Positions 53,544 to 64,000 of a stretch of 64,000 nucleotides of DNA are shown here, in pieces. The notes below the pieces were generated by a model. The model saw only the letters and a program-made list of their open reading frames with translations. It did no database searches and was not told the origin of the DNA. Where the stretch lies: assembly GCA_050084985.1 (NCBI GenBank), contig JBITNC010000001.1, forward strand, positions 56,730,001 through 56,794,000. The letters are read 5' to 3'. This DNA is from Nageia nagi (lineage: Eukaryota; Pinophyta). The translations under genes and the position numbers were made by a program. The stretch's first letter is position 1. Each line of letters begins with the position of its first letter.

Positions 53544-55920
53544 CAGCTTCCATGTGCCATTTTTTATCAATGCATCATACTCAAATTGCATGGCTAACTT
53601 CCAATGTAGTAGCTCAATGGCTTCATAAACCATTTTAGATGTATTCACCATTATTCTCATTAGTGCCAAGTTCACATCCTCATGATCCATGCTTTGTGTT
53701 CTTATTTGGAAGTAGAAGTGTCTAGTGGAGCACTCACATTTTAATCCTATAGTCTTATGGTACCATTTAGGTATTATGACATTATCATGTGATAAATTCA
53801 TAACTGGATCTTCTCTCTCATTATCCTCATCATCATAATTTATTATGGGACCATTGTCAAGTTCAAGTACTATTTCAAGTCAACTAGTTGAAGATTCATT
53901 AGTCTCATAAAAAATTACATCTCTTCATATATACATATTTTGAGTAGTAAGATCCTTGAGTTTGTATCCCTTGGATTTAGTAATGTACCCAAGAAGAATG
54001 CATCTTATAGATTATCATACAATTCCTATCTAACTTTGCATCTTTAACATACTTCTCACCATTTCAACTATGGTTCTATTTCACCATTCACAAACCCTAT
54101 TTTGTTATGGTGTGTAAGGTATGGTCAACTATATTGAATTCCATGGTCCTTCAAGAATATAGAAAACTCATTTGATAGGTATCTTTTCCTTGATCTGAGT
54201 GAGGAACATAGATGTGATGACTAGTGGCATTCTCCACTTGATTTTTCAACTCTTTTAAATATTGAAATGTTTCATCATTTATTTTCAATATTTACACCCA
54301 CATTTTTTTAGAGTAATCATCAACAAACAAAAGAAAGTATCTACAACCAATGTTACTAACACTCATTGGTATGCACATATTGGTGTAGATCACATAAAGA
54401 GGTCTTTTAACATGATGTGTGCTAGCCTCAAATGGAAGTCAATGTTGTTTCTCTATGATGCAAGTAGAAAACATAGTAGTAGGAGAAGCAAGATGTCAGA
54501 TACCATGTATCATAACCTTATTTTGCAAAGTGATTAGGTAGTTTGGATCCATGGGTCCAAATCATTTGTACCAAAGGGTGGTGGCATCTACAACATGAAC
54601 ATTGAGATCTTGATTGTTGGAAGCTACAACATCAAGCAAAAACATCTTCTTAACTCCTTGAGATTTTGTTACAATTCAATAATCTCCATATTTCTCCTTG
54701 ATGAAGTAAACCTTCTTTCTACTTATAGTGTTAAACTCCACCTTTAGATTGTTGTCCAACATATGACTAACTAACAGGAGATTCTTTGTGATCTATAACA
54801 CATACAATACCTCTTTCATATGACATTTGTTCTTTCCAATATGGGCATAAAAATAGCCCTTTCCTTCAATATCATGAGGTATGTCATTGCCCAAATATAC
54901 TTGACTAGGATATGAGTTTTCATACCAAGAAACAAACCAATCCTTTTAGCTAGTCATGCACTTGGAAGCACCAAAATCAACATACCAAGAGGATGAAACT
55001 AAGGGTTTCTCTTAATGAACAAGAGCAAGATTATCAATTTTATCAATCTTTTCATCAATATAATTTACAACATTTCCTTATTGTTATCTTTATTGTGATC
55101 ATATTTATTTCTACTCCCTTGATTCTAAGGATTTGGTCCTTTTATTTTTTATTCTTATTACCCAAAGGGCCTTGAGAAAAAGAATTGTACCAAGAATCCT
55201 GCAATTCATTTCCTTTCTTATCACAAATCATACAATTCTTCTTTTGATTATCATTGGACTATGAAATTTTTTTCCTTTTCCTTTCTGTTGGAAATACTTC
55301 TTGCCTCTTTGATTGGACATCATTACTTGTTCCTCTTCATGAGAAAGAAGTTTCACTTACCAACTCTTCAAAATCAAGTTTTTTCTTCAAGATGTTTGAG
55401 GTTATCACAAAGGTATGGCATGTCTTCGAGAGTTCTCTTAGGATAATGAGTACAAGGAGCTTATCTTCTACTATCTCACCTAATTCTAGTAGGGAGGTGA
55501 AAATATCCTCAACTCTATGAAGAAATGATTCAATTTGTTTATCATTATGCAATTTTAGGGTGTGTAACTATCCTTGCAAATGTAGAATCTAATTTTGATT
55601 CTTTGATGTAAATACTTGGTGCAATTTCTCCCATGCTTTTGAAACATCTTTGGAGTCTTAAACATGAGGTTGTACATAATTTGAAATGCCAATGAAAATT
55701 ATCATGCAAGATTTCCTACTTCTTTGATGAAACTTGGTTTGTGCGTCATTAGCTATCATTAGATGAGTTTATTTTCTAGTTATTATTTCCCATAATTTTT
55801 TGAACTCTAACATTTTCTAAATCTTCATTTTATAATAGGCATAAGTACTACCCTTCAACACATGGGAATTGGGAAACAAAACTTTTTGGTTTTCTGGGCT
55901 ATGATTATTTTTGTAATGTT
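53544..55920 (-). pseudogene. Copia-3 gag, integrase and RT start
   Basis: The minus strand has, from right to left, a UBN2-type Gag region (about 55880-55340, KQIESFLHRVEDIFTSLLEL), a decayed knuckle and protease zone (about 55280-54900), GAG-pre-integrase, an integrase core with LTIPYTP and NRTIVEMVRSML near 54130-54050, and the RT opening HWKLAMQFEYDALIKNGTWK at 53560-53620. It ends at the Copia-2 insertion. No 5' LTR or primer site is found to the right, so the 5' end is lost or too decayed. Confidence 0.8.
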
Positions 55921-58900
55921 CAATCTCCAATCATCAATTTGCAAAAAATTGCACTCTCTTTGAAGTTTACAATTTTTTTATCACCTTTGGTTTTCCTTCA
56001 AGGTCAAATGGATCTCCCATCTCCCAAGGTATTAATTGACTCCTTTTTGAAAACAATAATGTAATACCTTCAAATTTTAATTTATGGCTTAAAGATTAAT
56101 TAAGCACATGTCAAATTAAAAATTTTAAGTAGTAGAAGGATTTGAACTCAAGACCTTGTATCTTTAAACTTAATGCTTTTCCAAAGCACCAAAGACTTTA
56201 CCTTGTGGTAATAATGACTTATTAAATTAAATTTTTCCTCTTCTTTATCAACACTTTAAAGAAAAAAATAAAATTTTTCCTCATTCTTGTTGAGCAACAA
56301 ACAATTATTGGTCCTCCTCCAATAATAAATATTTTCACCTTTCAATATTTTTCCTCAAATTTATTTATACTCCAAATATTTTAATCTTCTCCAAGAAGTA
56401 TTAAACTCCAATAATTAAATGTGTTTCCTCATTCAAAAAAGTTTGATCTTAAATATTTTTATATCTCCTTCTTAATATTTTTTTTGTTATTCCAAAAAAC
56501 CAAAGTCCCCCTAATTAAATATAGTGGAAAGCATTTGGAATTATTTGTATATGCTAGATGGTTTTTCAGCTGCTTTGTTTCATATGTTGTGTTGGTAGAT
56601 ATTTTTGAAAGGAAATAAATAAACTTTAGAACAAGTAATATTTTTTAAATTTATTGGTTTTGTTTCTATTTTTTTAGGTGAGAATATGTGGGTGGTGAGA
56701 GAAGGCCATGGGGAGAGGTAGGAAGGGTTGACGAAGGTCGTGTGGAGAAGGTGTAACATTGACAATATGACCTACAAGAATGCATATGGATTCAACACAA
56801 AATGGTCAAGACACAATCACACATAAATGAAACCTCAATAATGATAGATCTTTGCATTAATATATCATAAATCTCTTTTTTCTGAATAGAATTCTTGAAG
56901 GACTTCTTAATTTTGAGCATTAAAAATGATCTTTTCTAATGTTGCTTTCTTTCATTTCTTTAGCAATGCTACTACTAAAAAACTTGTAAATATCTACACA
57001 GAATCTCATAATAAGATTTATACACAAATAATTATTAAGCAAAGCATATATGAAAATCATGACAATATTGATACATGCATTCTCTAAAACCAATTCTATA
57101 ACATAAGATTATAGAAATCAATAACAGAGCATTCACACTAATTTTTCAAGCAAGAGAAAGAGAAATAATGGAAAAAGCATATTTTTTATAACATAGGCTA
57201 GGATTCTAGGGTTTCCTTAAGGTTTGCATGCTTTTAAGAGATAAGATTAGCATGTTTCTAAAGTGTCATTTTTATTTCTCATTTGATTATTAGATTTTAT
57301 GTAACTTTTCTACTTTATTTCTTTATAAATTATGGATTATCATAATTAGAATAATTCATCTTATTCATAGGCTATAATTCATTTTATTCTAATTACGATA
57401 AATGACCCACTTAATCATATCACCCTTATCCTTAAGGAATTTATTATCATTATAGTAATTAGGGTAATTCAATTTATAAGTGGTACTAATATTACTATTA
57501 ATAATTAAATATTTGACACCATATGATTATTTATTATTAATTATATTATTTAAATAAAGCATACAACAATATAAACAAACACAAAATAACCTAAAATGTT
57601 AGGCAAAGGTGTCAATTTTAGGTGTCTAAATTATGCCTCTTTTTAGATTGTCTAGTGATAAAAGTGATGAGAATGATGGACTATTCAAAAACTAGTAGAC
57701 ATTAATTGATTAACTAAAACTATGATTGCATGAGTATTTTTAACCTCGTGGCTTTTACAATTTGCTACTTATAATTGCACAAGTAATCTTAACCTCATGA
57801 CTTTGTGCTTTGTTGATCCTAATTGTGCAAGTCTTTTTAACCTCATAGATTCATTGTTTGACATGGAAGAATATGGATTACTATAGGTCATGGGAAATTG
57901 TATTTTCCCTAATCATGACTAGGTATATAACTTTTGGCTTTTGCAAACAATGATGTTTAACCTTGATTATTTGCTTGTATCAAGAAAACCACCTCAGGTC
58001 GAACATCTCAAGGTAACATTTTAAGCAAAGGAAAGTTCTACATCGAGGTGAGTTTTTAGCTCATGGGTTGTTAATTATTCTCATGGGATTATTAAATCCA
58101 AAGTATTCATTACACACTCTATGACTACTAAAATAATCTTCTTTCAACTCAAGTATTGGTTATTCTCAAGATGGACTAGGTTTTTATTTTTGATATGGTT
58201 GCTTTATTTTTGTCCCAACATAATAGGGATGGTAATTATATTTTACAAATACTATTGGAAATATACCTTTCCAAGATCAAGGTTTGTTAAAGTGAACAAG
58301 ACTTGATGATAATCAGATGTATTCCCCCTCAAATGTTGAGGTGGTGAGAATAAAGGAAGATGTTGAAAATGATTGATAAGGTACCATAAGACCATCATCC
58401 CTCAATCTCAAATAGGGCTTGAACTTTATTTCAATTACACAAGCATAACAAGGCTTTTCATTTTTTTGTTGAGGTAAATACAACGATGATGAGGGTTTGA
58501 TTTGTGTGGATGAGACAACATAAGTAGGTGACTATGGAAGTTGATAAAGTATTAAAAATGAAACATGGTGAGGATGTCAAAGTTATCCATAAATTAGGGT
58601 TGATTTTTATTTTTTTAGATATTTTATTTTATTTTTTGGGTTTTTAAAATATTTAAATATTTTTGTATATTTGATAATATTGGTTTTTGGAGTCTAGGTG
58701 GAATCGTTCCATCCACTATTAAGCTTAGGATATTGAATACTTAGTGCTCAATATAGATTATTTATGTAATCCCTTGACTTTTTTCTTTGGTATAGGCATA
58801 ACTACTATAATGTCAATTATGATATGAACCTATCCATATACTAATGTTCTTGCTCAAAAAATATTTAAAGTTTGAAGCACTACATAGTTCTTTAGGAAAA
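55921..58900. other. AT-rich DNA, no gene recognised
   Basis: The 5' part of Copia-3 should lie at the start of this stretch, but I find no primer site or LTR. Near 57735-57860 a short motif of the form GCAMRAGTaaTcTTAACCTCATG occurs three times at about 60-base spacing. No RNA gene is evident. Confidence 0.5.
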
Positions 58901-58929
58901 GATTCCTTAGTGATAGAACCTACATGGAA

Positions 58930-60800
58930 ATTTGTATAATGATAGTTGCATACTAGACACATAGTGAGATGCATTTTCCATGGAGCATGCATCAATATTA
59001 ACATTCTTATTAACAATTGTATCACTAGTTTAATTTTAAGTGAGTGAACTCTCACTAGTTATATCGATGGCCATAAATGATATTGCATTCATTATCTAAG
59101 ATCTGAAGACATCTTATTTGAAAGTCATTTCAAAATCATATAACATCATTTTTTAAACTAGGCTTTCATAATATATAACTCTATCCTTGGTCATCTCAAG
59201 GTGATCATTCAACCAAGGGTATTATCAATATAAAATCTAAGGGCACTTGTGAAAATGTGAAACAAAGCATGAATTGGTCAAAATTGATATGTGACTAATC
59301 TTTATATAAGCTTGATATTTTATAAAATGAGATGTTTATTGAATTAATTTTGAGTGTTTTATAACACTATGTTCTATGCATAATATATCATTTATATAAA
59401 TAAATATGGTCAAATTTGATGATCAACTATAACAAGAAACATAGATGGATATATGCATGTGTATACAAATATATCAAGGTACATGTATGTATGGGTATGG
59501 GTATGAGATCGAAGGGTGTGATTGACCTCATGGAAATGATCATTATAAGTCTATAAAGTGATGATGCTCATTTATTTTCTCTTGGACTAGATAGGATACA
59601 AAGGTTTTGCATGACATATGGAGGTAGTGAGATGTATGAAGGTGTTTGAAAGGAGATCAAGATGTGAATCTTTCAAAGGATAATGAGATGAATGGGATGT
59701 GTAAGGTGTGATGTAATGGATTATGATGCTAATGGGGGTCCTTGTGTAGGATATGCTATTTCTTTAATAATTTCCTTTTTACTTTTCTTATTTCTCTTGC
59801 CTTCCTTTTTTTGCTATTTTTGTTTTTGAACTATGCATCATAAGTGACAGATGTGGTATGGTATGGATGTATGTACTAGAAAATAGGGATGGTATGTCAT
59901 GCAATTTCTTTATCTATTGAAGAGGCTCCCCATTAAATTGTAAATTATCATCAACTCCTAAAACTTAATTGGAAATAAAACCATTTGGCCAATACAAGAT
60001 CAATGTATGGTAAGTGAAGTAATATGGAAGGAATAATGATATATCATGAGGGTATGAGAGGGTATATGAGGTAAGTATGTAAAAAAGTGTAACACTGGTT
60101 GTAGTATTGGTACGATCATCAAATTATAACATATTGAGTTTTCAATTCAATCAAGGGCATATACATAAGTGTAACACAACATATATAGATGGATTGTACA
60201 TAAATAACATATATTAAATATCAATCTTAAGATAATAGTGACATATTATTTTGACTAATTCATGCTAAGACTCATTCACAGAAGTACCCCAAGGGTGGAT
60301 ATATAGTAAAAAAGGATCATCCATTAATGATGAACCAATTACAATAAATCACTTATGGTTGCATCATCGATTTTCTTTTAAATGAGTGAACTCTCACTAG
60401 TCATGTCATTGGCCAATGATGATCTTACATTCTCCATCCAAGATATAGGGATATCATGGTGGAAAGTTATTTAAAAATTAGATAGCATAAGTTTTTGAAC
60501 TAAATTTTCAATTATATGTAAATCTATTGCCTAGTCATCTCAATATGATCATTCAACCAAGGATAATGTAAGTTCTATAATGATGCAAAATGGGATGCAT
60601 TGCTTATTGAGTATGAATCAATATCAACATTCCCATTGACATATACATCATCAATTTTGTTTTTTAAGTGAGTGAAATCTCATAACTATATCATGGACCA
60701 ATGATGACCTTGCATTCTCTATTTGAGATTTGCTAATATCACATCTAAAGTATCTAATCCAATTATAGTCTCTAGGTTTATACAATTAGTCTCTAAACTA
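58930..60800. repeat. Three diverged copies of a repeat of about 200-300 bp
   Basis: A block with ATGCATCAATATTAACATTC, then TTTTAAGTGAGTGAACTCTC and GATCATTCAACCAAGG occurs at about 58970-59230, 60318-60560 and (first half) 60590-60745. The copies differ by many substitutions and are separated by unrelated AT-rich DNA. The nature of the repeat is unknown. Confidence 0.65.
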
Positions 60801-61939
60801 GTGGCTCTACTTTTGGATGTATTTTTATTTATTTATTTATTTCTCTATTTTTTTTTTTAACCTAGTATGTACAAGGATGATATAAGGCTAAATGATGTTA
60901 GGTTGACTAGGAGGTGGATGACTCCCCCAATATGATCGATGTGAAGGGGGCTAGATGCCCCAATATGAATAACATGATTTATTATCATTTGATTAGGTAG
61001 AATGTGTGGATGTCTTCATGCATGGGATGATTATGTATAAAGTAGATTGAGATCTATAATTGAATTTATATCCATATCAAATTGACTATTATCGATCAAA
61101 TCTTAAACTACATGTTTAACTTGGTAATATTGATCAGGATCATACCCCTACTAGCGATGATAAATATAATAACTATGCTCTAAATATTGGGTACTTTGAT
61201 TCTACTAGGAGTGATAGGATGTGACATCATATATCCCTAAGTATTTGACATCAAAGCCTAATGTGATACAAAACCATTAGAGAACCCATGGAGTCTTAGG
61301 TGGAAAATTTGCTTTCATGAACACAAATTCTTTTTTCTTTTCCTTTGAAAAATTATGATAATGACCAAGGAAAAACTAATCATTGAAGTCATAAGTAATC
61401 ATTTTTATATAGAAATTTTGAGCCAACCATGTAATTATTTCATATTTAATATGATTTTTGGCAAGATTCTATGAAGATTGGGTGTGATATCATTCCCTTG
61501 AAGTTTTATATATAATACATGTGTATGATGCTAGGTAGGAGATATTTTAGCGATTGTGTTTTTTAACTCAACTAACCCATTAGAGAAGCATATTATGATC
61601 ATTGAGATGCATGAAAGGGGATCTTGATAAGATAGTCTCCCAAATATCAAGGATAAAGGGAGGAATATGTTAAATAAACTGATAGGAACTAAAATAGTCT
61701 CCCAAATATCGAGGATAATAGGAGGAATATATCAAACAAATTGATAGGAACTAAAATTTATGACCCATAATTCTAGGTTGTTCTAACAATTATGTATTGT
61801 TAACACAATATCCCATAAAGTAAAAAAAATTTACTTCCCATTTTGTAACTTTACAAGGATATGCCTAATGAGCATGATCATTATAACCCAAACATCTCTT
61901 ATCATTAGGGTTTTTATAATATTGGCATGTGTTGGGTGG

Positions 61940-63995
61940 CTAAAGTAGGGTTAGTGATGGAACAATTTGTGTAAATGAGACTAATGATATATGCACCAAG
62001 CTAGAACATGGAGTGGCTAGTGTGCTACATCCCCCAACATAATTAACTAGTGAGGCTAAGGGAGTAAGCTTTCCGAAAATATCATATGAAACCTGCATGA
62101 TTTGATATGGTCCCCAAGTAGAGAGGGAAGATGGTTCCTCTTTTGGATTTGGCGATTCCCTAGTAGTTATGGATGCCAATTAATTGAGTGATTTTGATTG
62201 CACCCCATGATGATGGGTGATTGATTTTCCTTAGGCAATATTGATGATATTCCAACAATGATGGATAATAATGTAAATCCATAATACTTACAATAATTAT
62301 GGATGATATTCCTTAGGTGATATTCCAATGATGATGGATAATATTCCAATGATGATGGTCAATGTTGTTTTGTTGACATAGATAACTCTGATGGAGTAGC
62401 CTCATCATCAAGATTGGACTTGGTAGAAATATGCTCATGCAATTGCATGAAAGAGGTTTAATTTGTATTATAATATTCCTTCAAATATGATGATTTTATT
62501 TCAACCAATTCATATTTAGGTTATTGTGCATCAGATTCTTGTTCACCCTTGAAAATTAGATCTTCAAGAGGTGATACGTAATTGATAAATTTTATATCAA
62601 AAAATTTTGAATATGGGTATTCTATGTGCTTCTTATTTTGATCCTATTTTTTAGGCAATAAGAAACTCTCTAAATATGTTTATTGTGCTAGATCACATAT
62701 AAGAGGAATAATAGAGATAATATCAATCACTTTAGACTCCCTAATCCTTAACTAGAAAAATGGACTTTCTTAGGTGAATTAATAGAAAAATCACCAACAT
62801 TATGAATATCTATACATGATCATATACAAGTCATAGACTGACTAGATGGTGAAATAATATGCAATTTAGGTTCTATAAGATCATTAAATTGAATCTAAGA
62901 TCCTTTAGAGGCATGCATATCTTCTTCTAAAAAGATATCAACTTGAATGGGAAGTGATGGATCATCATCTTATATTTGAGACTTCTCATGATTAATAGGA
63001 AACAAATTATATGATGAGGTTAACATTGGTAATGATGATGATTTTGATATAGTGGTTCCCTCAGTAGGGATATCCAATGGTATTATTGTAGATGTAACTT
63101 CATGCATAATACATGAACATTCATCCTTAATGTGTGATCTAATGGATGAAGGTAATTGGTATGTAATAATAGATTGTTCTACTTCATACAGTGTAATATT
63201 TGTGTCAATACTTTGAGTTATAGTGGATTTACATTATTTTGGATTCTCGATAAAGATACATGATGAATCAACTAAAAGTGAGTCTTCTTCATTGATAGCT
63301 TTTATGATTGAAGTTTGTTGAAGATACTACCAAATAAGAGTTTGTCTATTATCATGAGTAATGCGATGAGGAATATGTGTATTAGTTTGGATAGATCGAT
63401 AAGGTTTCACAATATTTTTCATATAGATATCCTGACTACCATGTGTAACAATTATATCCTTATGATAAGATTTCATAAGATTCACAGATATTGATCAAGA
63501 TCCATGAGTAGAAGAGGATTCTTAGTGTAGTTTGATTCATGATGACTATTAGAATAATGATTAACTTTTGGAATAATATGACTAAGCTTATCATGATTCC
63601 TTCTTATTAATCATGAGGTGTGATAAGAATCACTATGATCTATAATAACTCATTGTGTGTCACAATTAAGCTCTTATAATCCATAGGTGATGATCTTGAC
63701 TTATCAAAAGAAGTGTGATATAAACTAGATTGTAAAGTGTATGAAATGGGTGAATCATATCAATGATTATGATATTGAGAGTTGTGGTTGTTAGATGAGA
63801 TCCTTGATCAAGAGATATGTACCTTCTCATAGCAATATCATAGTACATAGGGTATTCATAATGAATCTTGATATATTCATACTCAATGGATGACTGATGA
63901 GAGGCTCTAGAAGTAGTTGAATAGGAGGTATGAGATGTATCATAATCATGGGCATGTTTTGATGGTGTGAGTTCTTTGCTAATAGATCTTTATTT
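61940..63995 (-). pseudogene. Possible decayed coding region, unrecognised
   Basis: On the minus strand consecutive frames hold non-random, less AT-biased segments: SSIEYEYIKIHYEYPMYYDI (near 63850), then CIMHEVTSTIIPLDIPTEGT (near 63100) and EEPSSLSTWGPYQIMQVSYD (near 62100). They are separated by stops and shifts. The Tyr/Ser/His-rich character could be a retrotransposon Gag region, but I see no diagnostic motif. A small GATGATATTCC tandem repeat lies at 62235-62360. The call is tentative. Confidence 0.3.
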
Positions 63996-64000
63996 GAGAT

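Noticed and set aside
55921-56800. Search for the Copia-3 5' LTR and primer site
   Set aside because: No TGGTATCA-type site in the right orientation and no sequence matching 37510-37879 was found, so none is annotated.

Overview
This window looks like intergenic DNA of a large, repeat-rich land-plant nuclear genome. It is AT-rich, has no intact host gene, and holds nested plant LTR retrotransposons primed by tRNA-Met or a tRNA-Asp-like site. The few host-derived fragments are plant families: PPR repeats, R2R3-MYB, an FZL-type dynamin GTPase and a WCRKC-type thioredoxin. A gymnosperm or other giant plant genome is plausible, but the species cannot be fixed from sequence alone.

Layout. (1) 1-12832: a very young Athila/Tat-like Ty3/Gypsy element on the minus strand. 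Its left LTR is cut by the window edge, it carries a 1,959-residue gag-pol, and it has extra ORFs between integrase and the 3' LTR. (2) 12833-15853: non-coding DNA with a 191-bp tandem duplication and a PPR relic. (3) 15859-25143: Copia-1, minus strand, TSD GCAAT. (4) 25149-31604: a MuDR/MULE transposase pseudogene next to a broken R2R3-MYB gene with its introns, a Ty3/Gypsy integrase relic and a long CA/TA/GA microsatellite. (5) 31610-37325: Copia-4, plus strand, old and decayed, split by a solo LTR. (6) about 37510-55920: Copia-3, minus strand, old. It is split by a plus-strand non-autonomous (LARD-like) element at 38414-43093 and by Copia-2 (43993-53543, TSD CAGCT), a sibling of Copia-1. 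(7) 55920-64000: AT-rich DNA with diverged repeats and possibly a decayed coding region.

How the parts relate. Copia-1, Copia-2 and the LARD element share LTR motifs, primer sites and the sequence before the polypurine tract. All three carry, upstream of the 3' LTR, a tandem array of about 43-50 bp units that each contain an inverted repeat. In Copia-1 and Copia-2 the stems change in a compensatory way. Between primer site and gag, Copia-1 and Copia-2 have a common leader that is interrupted at about the same place by different host-gene fragments: PPR plus a first-exon-like piece in Copia-1, and FZL GTPase, WCRKC thioredoxin and an unidentified exon in Copia-2. The two copies also share one internal stop codon, so they probably descend from an already defective, trans-mobilised lineage. 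Relative ages judged from LTR pairs: Gypsy (at least 6 differences in 1,463 bp) is youngest, then Copia-1 and Copia-2 (about 1%), then LARD, with Copia-4 oldest; Copia-3 predates both of its guests.
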